From: Bog-756 sp035949055
GTDB taxonomy: Bacteria; Actinomycetota; Acidimicrobiia; Acidimicrobiales; RAAP-2
Assembly (NCBI GenBank): GCA_035949055.1
Contig: DASZIO010000053.1
Coordinates: 124,001 to 188,000 of the forward strand
Reading direction: 5' to 3'
Length of the DNA stretch: 64,000 nt
Positions 16,602 through 25,253 of this stretch are shown piece after piece. The notes beneath the pieces were generated by a model. That model ran no database searches. It had not been told where the DNA came from and saw only the letters and a program-made list of their open reading frames with translations. Numbering within the stretch: the first letter of the stretch is position 1; the number at the start of each line of letters is the position of its first letter. The translations under genes were made by a program, and so were the position numbers.

Positions 16602-19136
16602 CTACTCGGCGGCGATGGCCGCCAGGACGTCCAGCTTGGCCGCCCGTCGGGCGGGCCACGCGGCCGCCCCGAGCCCGAGCAGGGCGGACAGCACCAGGAA
16701 CACCACCAGGCTGGCCACCGGGATGACGATGTCGGTGATGCCCTGCTGCTTCAACGAGGCGGCGAAGGCGGTGCCGAGAGCCGAGCCGACGACGATGCCG
16801 ATGATGGCGCCGAACACGGCGATGATGACCGACTCGGAGCGGATCATGGCCCGGATCTGCCGTCGCCTCATGCCGACCGCCCGGAGCAGGCCGATCTCGT
16901 GGGTGCGTTCGAACACCGAGAGCATGAGGGTGTTCACGATGCCGATGAGGGCGATGAGCACGGCCAGCGCGAGCAGGGCGTAGACCAGGCCGAGGAGCTG
17001 GTTGATCTGGGCCTCCTGTGACTTCTGGAACTCAGCACGCGTCTGGATCTTGAGGTTGGGATAAGCACTGAGTCCCTTGTCGACCGCGCTCGAGATGGTC
17101 GGCCCGCTGGAGCTCCGCAACAGAACGGCGATGGGGAGCGGGTTGTTGAAGTGGGACAGAAAGAAGCTGTCTCCGACCAGGTAGGCGCCGAGCAGGGCGT
17201 TGGGCTTGAAGATGCCACCGATCTGCATGGTGGTGTTGCCGGTCTGAGCGAACTTGACCGGCACCACCTTGCCGACCGACAGGTGCTTGCTATTGGCTGT
17301 CGTGGTATCGATGAGCAGTTTCCCGGCGGCGAGAGCCGTTGCACCGGTCCCCGAGTCCATCCGCAGCTTGACCGTTTGGGCCAGGTTGTCGGTGGAGACG
17401 GCGGTCAGGCTCGATACCGAGTTCTGGACCTCGAACTGGTCGTTGTAAACGGTCGAGACGGCGGTGACCCCGGGCACATGGGACGCGGCCGCCGCCACCG
17501 AGTTGCTGAAGCCACCCTGGCCACCATTCCCCGAATTGGTGATGATGTAGTCGGCGCTGATGGCGTTGTCGACGCTGCTGGTGGCCGACTTGGACAACGA
17601 GGCGCCGAACACGGCGATGGTCGAGACCAGGGCCAGGCCCACCATCAGAGCGGACGAGGTTTGCGCCGTACGCCGTGGGCTGCGCATCGAGTTCTCGCGC
17701 CCGAGCCGGCCCGAGATGCCGAGCAAGCCGGCCAGGGGCCGGCCGAGCGCACTGGCCATCGGTCGGGCCACCACCGGGGCCAGCATCCCGATCCCGACGA
17801 AGGCGGCGATCGCGCCCAAGCCGACCAGCTGGATGGCGGGCTTGGTCAGCCCCACCGCCAACAAGGCGATGCCCACCAAGGCGAAGACGCTCCCGATGGT
17901 GAGCCGGCGCCGGGAGGACTCGGTCGCGTCACTCTGGTGGTCGGTTATGGCCGCCACCGGCGCGATCCGGACGGCGCGCCGGGCCGGGCTGATGGCCGAG
18001 ATCATGGTCACGCCGACTCCGACGATGAGGGCGGCGATGACCGTCCGGGACTGGAAGACCAGCGGTCCGGAGGGGAGGGTGATGCCGAATCCCTTGAGCA
18101 GGGCCACGAGCCCCAGTGCGGCCAGCACCCCGAGCCCTAGCCCCACCAGTGACGCCACCAGCCCGAGGATGCCCGCCTCCACCAACACCGAGCGGAAGAC
18201 CTGCCGCCGGCTGGCGCCGACGATCCGCAACAGGGCCAGCTCGCGGGTCCGTTGGCCGACGAGGATCGAGAAGGTGTTGAAGATGGTGAACCCGCCGACG
18301 AACAACGAGATGAAGGCGAACACCAGCAGGGCCGTGGAGAAGAACCCCAGCGCCTGGTTCACGTTGTTGGTCTGCTCGTTGGCCACCGTCTGGCCGGTGA
18401 CAACCTCGACCCCCGCGGGGAGGATCCGGGCGATGGAATGCTGCACGGTCGCCTTGTCCGCCCCGGGCTGGGTGAGGACGTCGATGGCGTTGAACTGCCC
18501 GGCCAGGTTGAAGAGGTTCTGGGCGGTGGGCAGGTCGAAGGCGGCAATGGTGGCCCCGGCCAGGTTGTTGGCCGTGCCGAACTTCACGAACCCAGAGATG
18601 GTGAAGGTCTGGGGAGGCCCGATCAGCAGGATCCGGACGTGGTTGCCCACGGCGAAGTGGTACTTCTGGGCCGTGCCCTCGTCCATCAGCACCTGGTTGG
18701 GGGTGGTCGGGGCCCGGCCCTGGGCCAACTGGAGCGACGACAGCTTCGGGTTCGGGTCGAAGGAGAGCCCGAGGGTGGGCGCACCCCCCGTGCTGATGGC
18801 CTTCCCGTCCGGGGCGACGAACTGGGCGAGCCCACCCACGGTCCCCTGGGCGAAGGCCACGCCGGGCACTTGACGGACCGAGGTGATGATCGATTCGGGA
18901 ATGGGTTTGCGGCCGGTGCCCCCGCCTGCTGCGTTGTTGTTGAACGCGGCCTCGGCCCGGACCTCGAAGTCGACGTTCTGGTAGATGTGGCCGAAGAGGG
19001 TGCTGAAGGTGTTGTGCAGGGTGTCGGTGAGTACGAGCGTGCCCGAGATGAAGGTCACGCCGAGCACGATGGCCAGCCCGGTCAGGGCCAACCGGAGCTT
19101 GTGGGCGAGCAGACCCTTGACGGTGACCTTCCACAT
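16602..19136 (-). CDS. FtsX/MacB-type ABC permease, 844 aa
   Basis: Long permease with the duplicated FtsX-like layout: an N-terminal membrane helix (LALTGLAIVLGVTFISGTLVL), a large extracytoplasmic domain (about residues 45-260), a helix bundle (ALLVFAFISLFVGGFTIFNTF and following), a middle set of helices, a second periplasmic domain and a last bundle (LVYALLALAVLIALIGIVNTL through VFLVLSALLGLGAAAWPARRAA). The VFERTHEIGLLRAVGMRRRQIRAMI loop is the coupling helix region. Likely role is ATP-driven export or mechanotransmission at the envelope. The upstream ATPase gene ends one base before this ATG region (TGAGATG), so the pair is coupled. Confidence 0.88.
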   Translation of the reverse strand: MWKVTVKGLLAHKLRLALTGLAIVLGVTFISGTLVLTDTLHNTFSTLFGHIYQNVDFEVRAEAAFNNNAAGGGTGRKPIPESIITSVRQVPGVAFAQGTVGGLAQFVAPDGKAISTGGAPTLGLSFDPNPKLSSLQLAQGRAPTTPNQVLMDEGTAQKYHFAVGNHVRILLIGPPQTFTISGFVKFGTANNLAGATIAAFDLPTAQNLFNLAGQFNAIDVLTQPGADKATVQHSIARILPAGVEVVTGQTVANEQTNNVNQALGFFSTALLVFAFISLFVGGFTIFNTFSILVGQRTRELALLRIVGASRRQVFRSVLVEAGILGLVASLVGLGLGVLAALGLVALLKGFGITLPSGPLVFQSRTVIAALIVGVGVTMISAISPARRAVRIAPVAAITDHQSDATESSRRRLTIGSVFALVGIALLAVGLTKPAIQLVGLGAIAAFVGIGMLAPVVARPMASALGRPLAGLLGISGRLGRENSMRSPRRTAQTSSALMVGLALVSTIAVFGASLSKSATSSVDNAISADYIITNSGNGGQGGFSNSVAAAASHVPGVTAVSTVYNDQFEVQNSVSSLTAVSTDNLAQTVKLRMDSGTGATALAAGKLLIDTTTANSKHLSVGKVVPVKFAQTGNTTMQIGGIFKPNALLGAYLVGDSFFLSHFNNPLPIAVLLRSSSGPTISSAVDKGLSAYPNLKIQTRAEFQKSQEAQINQLLGLVYALLALAVLIALIGIVNTLMLSVFERTHEIGLLRAVGMRRRQIRAMIRSESVIIAVFGAIIGIVVGSALGTAFAASLKQQGITDIVIPVASLVVFLVLSALLGLGAAAWPARRAAKLDVLAAIAAE

Positions 19137-19137
19137 C

Positions 19138-19905
19138 TCAGGTCCCCAGCAACTTCATGTGCTCCAGCACCGAATCGGCCGTCGGCGAGGCCAGCTCCCC
19201 CACCACCTTGCCGTCCGCCAGGAACACCACCCGGTCGGCGAAGGCCGCGCCCCTCGGGTCATGGGTCACCATCACGATCGACTGGCCGAATTCGGTCACC
19301 GACCGGCGGAGGAACGCCAGCATCTCAGCGGACGAGTTCGAGTCGAGGTTGCCGGTGGGCTCATCGGCGAAGATGAGGTCCGGCCGGCCGATGAGCGCCC
19401 GGGCGCAGGCGGCCCGCTGCTGTTGCCCACCGGACAGCTCGTTCGGCCGATGGGAGAGCCGGTCGGCGATCCCCAGCTGTGCCACCAGGTAATCGAACCA
19501 GGATTGGTCCACCTTCTGGCCGGCCAGGTCGGCGGGCAAGGTGATGTTCTCGCCGGCCGTGAGCGTCGGGACCAGATTGAAGGACTGGAAGACGAAACCG
19601 ATCCGGTCGCGCCGCATCCGAGTGAGGTCGCTGTCGTCGAGCAGCCCGATCTCGTATTCCCCGACGAACGTGCGGCCGGACGTGGGGCGGTCGAGACCGG
19701 CCATGCAGTGCATCAGGGTTGATTTGCCGGAGCCCGACGGGCCCATCACCGCGGTGAACTGGCCCCGTTCGAATTCGACGTTGATTCCGGCCAGGGCGTA
19801 GACCGCGGCATCGGCCTTGCCGTACACCTTGACGAGGTCGATGGCCCGCGCCGCCGGGGCGGCGTGGGCTCTGGTTCCGGGTGGTGTCTGGTCGGTGATG
19901 GTCAT
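19138..19905 (-). CDS. ABC transporter ATPase, LolD/MacB type, 255 aa
   Basis: Walker A GPSGSGKST, Q-loop (VFQSFNLVPTLTAGENI), signature LSGGQQQR, Walker B LIFADEPTGNLDS and switch His in VTHDPRGA are all present. NLDS after Walker B and the size are typical of the LolD/MacB/FtsE subgroup that partners FtsX-like permeases. It binds the permease loop on the cytoplasmic side and hydrolyses ATP. It is immediately followed by its permease gene. No accessory membrane-fusion protein is seen nearby. Confidence 0.92.
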   Translation of the reverse strand: MTITDQTPPGTRAHAAPAARAIDLVKVYGKADAAVYALAGINVEFERGQFTAVMGPSGSGKSTLMHCMAGLDRPTSGRTFVGEYEIGLLDDSDLTRMRRDRIGFVFQSFNLVPTLTAGENITLPADLAGQKVDQSWFDYLVAQLGIADRLSHRPNELSGGQQQRAACARALIGRPDLIFADEPTGNLDSNSSAEMLAFLRRSVTEFGQSIVMVTHDPRGAAFADRVVFLADGKVVGELASPTADSVLEHMKLLGT

Positions 19906-20007
19906 CGTGTTCCGTTCGTCGGGGCCGGTGGTAGCGCACTCTCATCGAGGCGCGGTCCCAGCGGTCGTTCCTCCATATGGGAGTAGCCTCGTGTACCCGG
20001 TTTGATG

Positions 20008-20032
20008 GCCTCCGCCGGCGATGGCCGGAGGC
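20008..20032. terminator. Possible hairpin between the ABC operon and DUF1707 gene
   Basis: GCCTCCG at 20008 is matched by CGGAGGC ending at 20032, a perfect seven-base stem with an 11-base loop. It lies downstream of the DUF1707 gene on the minus strand and has no T run, so termination is only a guess. The rest of 19906-20145 holds no gene that I can see. Confidence 0.3.
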
Positions 20033-20145
20033 TTCGGCTCACCGCGGCTTCCCGAAGCGGTCGTCCATCGGGTTTTGGGCTGTCTGCCTGGTTGGTTGCC
20101 TGGGGGTGGGCAACCATAGCGGCCCGGGGATCGTGGGCCTGAATT

Positions 20146-20592
20146 TCAGTCCCTGCGATCGTATCGCCACTCGGGCAGAGACTCCTGCCGTCGGTGGCGA
20201 CGTCCGACGCCACGCCAGAGGAGCAGGGCCAACACCACCAGCAGCACCCAGGGGATCCGGATCATGGGCACGGTCGAGCCGGCGATGACGGCGGCCAGAA
20301 CGATGAACACCAGCACCGGCAGGATACGCCGGTGCTGCCGGGGCGGCGGGGCCTGGTCGGGGAGAGACGGGAGGTCGTCGAACAGGCCCCCCAGGTCGCC
20401 GCGTGTCGTCGCACCCATGGCGCGGTCCAGTCGGGCCTTGAACTCGGTCTGATCGAGCCGACCGTCGGCGAAGTGGTGGGACAGTCGGTCGGCCACCTCG
20501 GTGCGCTCGGCGTCGGAGGCGCGGAGGTTGGCGTCGGGGGCGGGCGCAGCCCGGCGGTGGTCTGGGTAGATGGGGTCCCAGCGGTAGCGCAT
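20146..20592 (-). CDS. DUF1707 membrane protein, 148 aa
   Basis: The N-terminal half carries the DUF1707 signature LRASDAERTEVADRLSHHFADGRLDQTEFKARLDRA followed by a Leu-Phe-Asp-Asp-Leu-Pro motif. Two hydrophobic stretches (ILPVLVFIVLAAVIAGSTV; WVLLVVLALLLW) near residues 89-125 are membrane helices. A basic tail follows. DUF1707 (SHOCT-like) is widespread in actinobacteria and may mediate oligomerisation or membrane recruitment, but its function is unproven. AGAGGA precedes the ATG. It follows a PspC gene by 35 bases, and both are divergent from a PspC-fused kinase, suggesting an envelope-stress role. Confidence 0.82.
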   Translation of the reverse strand: MRYRWDPIYPDHRRAAPAPDANLRASDAERTEVADRLSHHFADGRLDQTEFKARLDRAMGATTRGDLGGLFDDLPSLPDQAPPPRQHRRILPVLVFIVLAAVIAGSTVPMIRIPWVLLVVLALLLWRGVGRRHRRQESLPEWRYDRRD

Positions 20593-20627
20593 ACGAGTCC
20601 TCTCGGATCGGTGGGTGGTGAGCGCGG

Positions 20628-20936
20628 TCAGACGGCAGGATGGTGCCCGAGGAAGTCCTCGGCCACCGAGCAGTCGGACCCCTCCTCGGGGATCAGCAGC
20701 CAGCCGGCCAGGTAGAGCGGGACGGCGAGGCCCCCGAACAGGGTCAAGGCCACGAAGCCCACCCGGACCAGGGTGGTGTCGATGTCGAAGTACTCGGCCA
20801 GCCCATCGGCCACGCCCGCCACCATCCGGTGGTTACGACTGCGGTGGAGGCGTTCCGGTCGACGGCTGGCTGGGACGCTCGAGCCGGAGGCCGCGCCGGC
20901 CGGCTCGGAGGGTGCGGTTTCGGAGGCAATGTTCAT
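20628..20936 (-). CDS. PspC-domain membrane protein, 102 aa
   Basis: After an Ala/Ser/Pro-rich leader, residues 30-88 match PspC: RLHRSRNHRMVAGVADGLAEYFDIDTTLVRVGFVALTLFGGLAVPLYLAGWLLIPEE. The motif MVAGVADGLAEYFDID and the single helical hairpin are diagnostic. PspC proteins sense membrane stress or recruit PspA. Its small size is normal for actinobacterial paralogues. It is 94 bases divergent from the kinase that carries the same domain, so signals may pass between homologous PspC domains. Confidence 0.85.
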   Translation of the reverse strand: MNIASETAPSEPAGAASGSSVPASRRPERLHRSRNHRMVAGVADGLAEYFDIDTTLVRVGFVALTLFGGLAVPLYLAGWLLIPEEGSDCSVAEDFLGHHPAV

Positions 20937-21030
20937 ACCGACCAGCCTGACCGGCCAGGCGTCGGACGGGTATCGGGAATGACCCCGGTCCGACCCTCAG
21001 ACCGGCAGTGGTCGGTCAGGGTCATCCCCG

Positions 21031-22533
21031 ATGGTGCGGCCCTCCTGTGCTGCGCGATCATCGGACATCGCCGAATTCACCGATCCGCGCACCGTTGCGC
21101 CCGGCGCGTCCGGGGACGAGCCTCGGGCCGGCCGGGACCAACCCTCGACCCAACCGGGAGGCCCGGACCCCGCTCGCGCGGAACCGCCCGCACCGCCGGA
21201 CTACTGGGGCCGGCAGGCCGACTACTGGGGCCGGCAGGCCGACTACTGGGGACGGTACGGGCGGCACGGCCGCCGGGGACGCCGGCGCCTGCGTGGGCCG
21301 ATCAGGCGCAGTACCGGCAGCCGGGTCGTGGCGGGGGTGTGCGGCGGTCTCTCGGTCGCCACGGGCATCGACGTCACCCTGATCCGGATCGGGTTCGTGC
21401 TGCTCTCCCTCGGGAGTGGCGTGGGCATCCTCATCTACGCCCTGGCCTGGCTCCTCGTTCCGTTGGACGGTGAGACGTCGAGCATCTTCTCCCGAGCGAT
21501 CTCCGATCGTGGGGGCATCCGCTTGGTCATCGCCCTCATTCCCGTGCTGGTGGTGGTGCAGGTGTTGGTGGCCGTCGTGCACGTCGGCTACCTCGGATCC
21601 ATCAGCGTGCCGCTCTTCCTCGCCGCCGCGGCCGCCATCCTCATCCGGCGCAACGCCAGCGAGGAGGAGCGCGTCTGGATCAACCACGACCTGGCCCCGA
21701 TGTTCACGACCGACGGCGGCCGGCGGTCCCGCTGGACGTTCCTCTTTCGGATCCTGGCCGGCGCAGTGCTCGGTCTCGGCGGGCTGATGGTCCTCATCCT
21801 CGGGCACCCGAGCAGCGCGGCCCTCCGCCCCGTGGCCGGCGCTCTGCTGGTCATCGCGGCCATCGTCGTGGTGTTCGGCCCGTGGTGGCTGAGCCTGGTA
21901 CGTGACCTCATGGCGGAGCGCCAGGCCCGGGCCCTGGCCGAGGAGCGCACCCAGATCGCCGCCCACGTCCACGACTCCGTGCTCCAGACCCTCGCCCTCA
22001 TCCAGCGGTCCGCTGACGACCCGACGCACGTGGTGCGCCTCGCCCGGGCCCAGGAGCGCGAGCTCCGCTCGTGGCTCTTCGAGGGGCGGCCTCCCGGCAT
22101 CGCGGCCGGCGAGGCGACGACCCTGGCCGAAGGCATCGGCGCCGTCCAGCGACAGGTGGAGACCGATCATGGCGTCACTGTCCAAACGGTGGTGGTCGGT
22201 GACTGCGACCTGACTGACCGGCTCCGGGCGCTGCTCGATGCGGCCCGAGAAGCCACGGTGAACTCGGCCAAGTGGTCCGGCGCCTCCCAGGTCTCGCTCT
22301 ATGCCGAAGTCGAGCTGGGGGCGATCACCTGTTTCGTCCGCGACCGCGGTCGTGGATTCGACCCCGACGGTGTCCCCGGTGACCGCCAGGGGATCGCCCA
22401 GTCGATACGGGGCCGGATGTCACGGTTCGGGGGGAAGGCGGAGATCCACTCCTCGCCCGGCGAGGGCACTGAGGTCGAGCTGTCGATGCCCCGCGACGAG
22501 GCGGCCAAGGGAGCGCGTTCCCATGAGCGATGA
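21031..22533 (+). CDS. PspC-fused sensor histidine kinase, 500 aa
   Basis: A Pro/Gly/Arg-rich cytoplasmic leader carries a DYWGRQA repeat (residues 57-75). A PspC domain follows (RVVAGVCGGLSVATGIDVTLIRIGFVLLSLGSGVGILIYALAWLLVPLDG). Further helices follow (LVIALIPVLVVVQVLVAVVHVG; LFLAAAAAILI; LAGAVLGLGGLMVLILG; ALLVIAAIVVVFGPWW). The kinase core is HisKA_3 type, with the phospho-acceptor His in AAHVHDSVLQTLALIQR, an N-box around REATVNSAKWS and a G-box RDRGRGFDPDG. This matches the MacS/LiaS-like class that senses envelope damage. The ATG at 21031 lacks a clear ribosome site, so a start further down is possible. The response regulator begins ten bases after its stop. Confidence 0.85.
   Translation: MVRPSCAARSSDIAEFTDPRTVAPGASGDEPRAGRDQPSTQPGGPDPARAEPPAPPDYWGRQADYWGRQADYWGRYGRHGRRGRRRLRGPIRRSTGSRVVAGVCGGLSVATGIDVTLIRIGFVLLSLGSGVGILIYALAWLLVPLDGETSSIFSRAISDRGGIRLVIALIPVLVVVQVLVAVVHVGYLGSISVPLFLAAAAAILIRRNASEEERVWINHDLAPMFTTDGGRRSRWTFLFRILAGAVLGLGGLMVLILGHPSSAALRPVAGALLVIAAIVVVFGPWWLSLVRDLMAERQARALAEERTQIAAHVHDSVLQTLALIQRSADDPTHVVRLARAQERELRSWLFEGRPPGIAAGEATTLAEGIGAVQRQVETDHGVTVQTVVVGDCDLTDRLRALLDAAREATVNSAKWSGASQVSLYAEVELGAITCFVRDRGRGFDPDGVPGDRQGIAQSIRGRMSRFGGKAEIHSSPGEGTEVELSMPRDEAAKGARSHER
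21199..21255. repeat. 21-base tandem repeat encoding DYWGRQA
   Basis: Two identical 21-base units (21199-21219 and 21220-21240) and a third partial one (to 21255) encode DYWGRQA, DYWGRQA and DYWGRYG in the kinase leader. The perfect identity at DNA level indicates recent duplication. Confidence 0.9.
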
Positions 22534-22542
22534 GCGGCTCCG

Positions 22543-23205
22543 ATGAGCCACGAGGACCGCCTGCGCCTGTTTCTGGTGGACGACCATGCCGTCTTCCGAT
22601 CCGGGGTGCGAGCCGAGCTGGGCGACGCGGTCCAGCTCGTGGGCGAGGCCGACGAGGTCGATGCCGCCGTCGACCTGATCAACGAGCGCGTCCCTGACGT
22701 GGTGCTCCTCGACGTCCACCTGCCGGGCGGCGGGGGCCAGGCCGTACTGCGCGGGGTTCATGCCCGACACCCCGACATCCGCTTCCTCGCCCTGTCCGTG
22801 TCCGATGCCCCCGAGGACGTGATCGCGGTCATCCGGGCCGGGGCCCGCGGGTACATCACCAAGACCATCTCCGGTCCCGAGTTGCTCCAGGCCGTCTCAC
22901 GGGTGGGTGCTGGTGATGCGGTCTTCTCACCGCGGTTGGCCGGATTCGTCCTCGACGCCTTCGCCACCGGAGGCGACAGCGGCGCAGGGGTCGAGGGTCT
23001 CGATCCCGGGCTGGACCAGCTCTCACCCCGCGAGCGCGAGGTGCTACGCCACATCGCCCGCGGCTACACGTACAAGGAGGTGGCCCGGGACCTGACCATC
23101 TCGGTCAAGACCGTCGAGTCACACGTCTCATCGGTGCTGCGCAAGCTGCAGCTGTCGACCCGGCACGAGCTCACCAAGTGGGCGACCGACCGGCGCCTGG
23201 TCTGA
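22543..23205 (+). CDS. NarL/LuxR-family response regulator, 220 aa
   Basis: The receiver domain has Asp13-Asp14, the phosphorylation site Asp57 in VVLLDVHLPG, a Thr/Ser region LALSVSD and Lys in YITKT. The C-terminal LuxR helix-turn-helix reads LSPREREVLRHIARGYTYKEVARDLTISVKTVESHVSSVLRKLQLSTRHEL. It is 10 bases after the kinase stop and is its evident partner; together they probably control the neighbouring psp-type genes. Its ATG at 22543 is preceded by GAGCGGCTCCG, a weak ribosome site. Confidence 0.92.
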   Translation: MSHEDRLRLFLVDDHAVFRSGVRAELGDAVQLVGEADEVDAAVDLINERVPDVVLLDVHLPGGGGQAVLRGVHARHPDIRFLALSVSDAPEDVIAVIRAGARGYITKTISGPELLQAVSRVGAGDAVFSPRLAGFVLDAFATGGDSGAGVEGLDPGLDQLSPREREVLRHIARGYTYKEVARDLTISVKTVESHVSSVLRKLQLSTRHELTKWATDRRLV

Positions 23206-23420
23206 TCGGGCAAGGTCGGCCACCAGGCACATCCACACGCGGCCCCAACCGGGCGTCCCAAGCGCGGCATGACCGGACGGTCCCAAGCGCGGTCCCGACG
23301 GAGCAGATAGGTTCGCAGGGTGGCCCGCGGACCATCGCCCCCGTGGAGCGCGCCCCTGGTCCCCCATCATCGGAACTGGCGCAACTCATCGCCGGACGCG
23401 ACGACCTGTTCGCGGTCGGT

Positions 23421-23458
23421 CGGTCCGTTGAGCGGTGGACGGTCCATTGAGCGGTAAC
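23421..23458. repeat. 19-base direct repeat across the MFS gene start
   Basis: Two adjacent 19-base units, CGGTCCGTTGAGCGGTGGA and CGGTCCATTGAGCGGTAAC, span 23421-23458. Both possible starts of the MFS gene (GTG 23435, TTG 23447) lie inside them. The gene-free stretch 23206-23434 also holds two copies of GTCCCAAGCGCGG. Confidence 0.75.
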
Positions 23459-25117
23459 CCGACCGCACCGTCGGAGGCGACAGCCGACGGAGCTACCTCC
23501 CGGGCCGGGTCGTTCGTCCTCCTAGTCCTGGCCTCCGGTCAGTTCCTCATGACCCTCGACACTTCGGTCATGAACGTCTCGATCAAGTCGGTGGCCAACG
23601 ACCTCGGGACGACGGTGTCCGGCATACAGACCGCCATCACGCTCTACACCTTGGTCATGGCGGCCTTCATGATCACCGGGGGAAAGGTGGGCGCCCTGAT
23701 CGGCCGGCGGCGGGCGTTCGGCATCGGGCTCGCCGTGTACGGGGTCGGGACCCTCATCACCGCGGCCGCACCCAACCTGACCGTGCTCATCATCGGTTGG
23801 TCGGTTTTCGAGGGGCTCGGAGCGGCGCTCATCATGCCGGCCATCGTGGCCCTCGTCGCCGGCAACTTCCCGGCGGAGCGACGGTCGGCCGCCTACGGGC
23901 TGATCGCCGCAGCGGGAGCCATCGCCGTGGCCGCCGGGCCCCTCATCGGCGGGGCGGTGACCACCTTCGCTTCGTGGCGCTGGGTGTTCGTCGGCGAAGC
24001 GGTCATCGTGGTGGGCATCCTCTTTTCGCTGCGCAAGGTGGCCGACCTCGCGCCCGAGAAGCGTGTCTCCTTCGACTTCCTGGGAGCGGCGCTGTCGGTG
24101 GCCGGCCTCTCCCTGACGGTCCTCGGCGTCCTCAACTCGGGGGTGTGGGGATGGGTCAAGCCCAAGCCGAACGGGCCGGCGTGGCTCGGAGTCTCTCCTG
24201 TGGTCTGGCTCGTGCTCGCCGGGCTGCTGCTCATCGGAGCCTTGCTGCTGTGGGAGAGCCGGCTCGAGCGCCTGGACCGCGAGCCGTTGTTCCGGCCGTC
24301 GATGTTCCGGAGCGTGCGGCTCTCCGGCGGCCTCATCGCCTTCTTCTTCCAGTTCCTGATCCAGGCCGGGATCTTCTTCACCATTCCCCTGTTCCTGTCC
24401 GTGGTCCTGGCCCTGAGCGCCCTCCAGACCGGCGTCCGGCTCCTGCCCCTGTCGATCACCCTGCTCATCGCGGCCGTGGCCATCCCGAAGGTGTTCCCGA
24501 GAGCGTCACCCCGACTGGTGGTGCGGATCGGGATGCTGTGCATGCTCGCCGGGGTGCTGGTCCTCGTCGGCGGACTGGACCCGGCGGCCAACGCCGGCAT
24601 CGTTCTCATCCCGATGGCCCTGGTGGGCCTCGGGATCGGGGCCCTGGCCTCCCAGCTCGGTGCCATCACCGTCTCGGCCGTGCCGGACAGCCAGAGCGCG
24701 GAGGTCGGCGGCCTCCAGAACACATTCACCAACTTCGGCGCCTCGCTCGGGACCGCCCTGGTCGGTGCCGTACTCATCGGCAGCCTCACCACCAGCTTCA
24801 TCCAGGGCGTCACCAACAACCCTGCCGTGCCTCCCGACGTGACGGCCAAGGCGACGGTCGAGATGAGCAGCGGTATCCCGTTCATCTCCGACGGCGACCT
24901 GCGCGCCGCCCTGGGCAAGACCGACCTGTCCGGCGCCACCCAGGACGCCATCGTGGCGGAGAACGCGTCCGCCCGTCTGGACGGCCTCCGCAGCGCCCTG
25001 TGGCTGGTCGCCCTCCTCACCGTGGTCGGGCTGTTCTTCACCGGCATGCTCCCCCGGCGGGCGACGGGGGCGTTGCGGGATACCGAAGGCAACCCGGCCT
25101 GGGCGGGATCACCGTGA
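23435..25117 (+). CDS. MFS drug/solute exporter, DHA2 (EmrB/QacA) type, 560 aa
   Basis: Fourteen-helix layout with the family motif A (GGKVGALIGRRRAFGIGLAVYGVGT) and an early LDTSVMNVSIKSVANDLGTT, the DHA2 equivalent of the LDxTVVNVALP motif. An extracellular loop follows the QLGAITVSAVPDSQSAEVGGLQNTF segment, as in EmrB relatives. Likely function is proton-driven efflux of organic compounds. The GTG at 23435 is used, but the first about 25 residues are non-conserved and fall in a duplicated DNA segment, so the true start may be further in. It stands alone between the two-component system and a diguanylate cyclase. Confidence 0.87.
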   Translation: MDGPLSGNPTAPSEATADGATSRAGSFVLLVLASGQFLMTLDTSVMNVSIKSVANDLGTTVSGIQTAITLYTLVMAAFMITGGKVGALIGRRRAFGIGLAVYGVGTLITAAAPNLTVLIIGWSVFEGLGAALIMPAIVALVAGNFPAERRSAAYGLIAAAGAIAVAAGPLIGGAVTTFASWRWVFVGEAVIVVGILFSLRKVADLAPEKRVSFDFLGAALSVAGLSLTVLGVLNSGVWGWVKPKPNGPAWLGVSPVVWLVLAGLLLIGALLLWESRLERLDREPLFRPSMFRSVRLSGGLIAFFFQFLIQAGIFFTIPLFLSVVLALSALQTGVRLLPLSITLLIAAVAIPKVFPRASPRLVVRIGMLCMLAGVLVLVGGLDPAANAGIVLIPMALVGLGIGALASQLGAITVSAVPDSQSAEVGGLQNTFTNFGASLGTALVGAVLIGSLTTSFIQGVTNNPAVPPDVTAKATVEMSSGIPFISDGDLRAALGKTDLSGATQDAIVAENASARLDGLRSALWLVALLTVVGLFFTGMLPRRATGALRDTEGNPAWAGSP

Positions 25118-25253
25118 CCCGAGTGATCCAACGGGACCCATCCATATCCGCCTGGAGGGACGGACACCGATATCCGCCCTTGAGGCGCGGCTGACCAGGG
25201 AGGTGAGTCGGGCAAAGTAAAGGACCGGCGCACCAGGGCCGATAACCCCCTGC

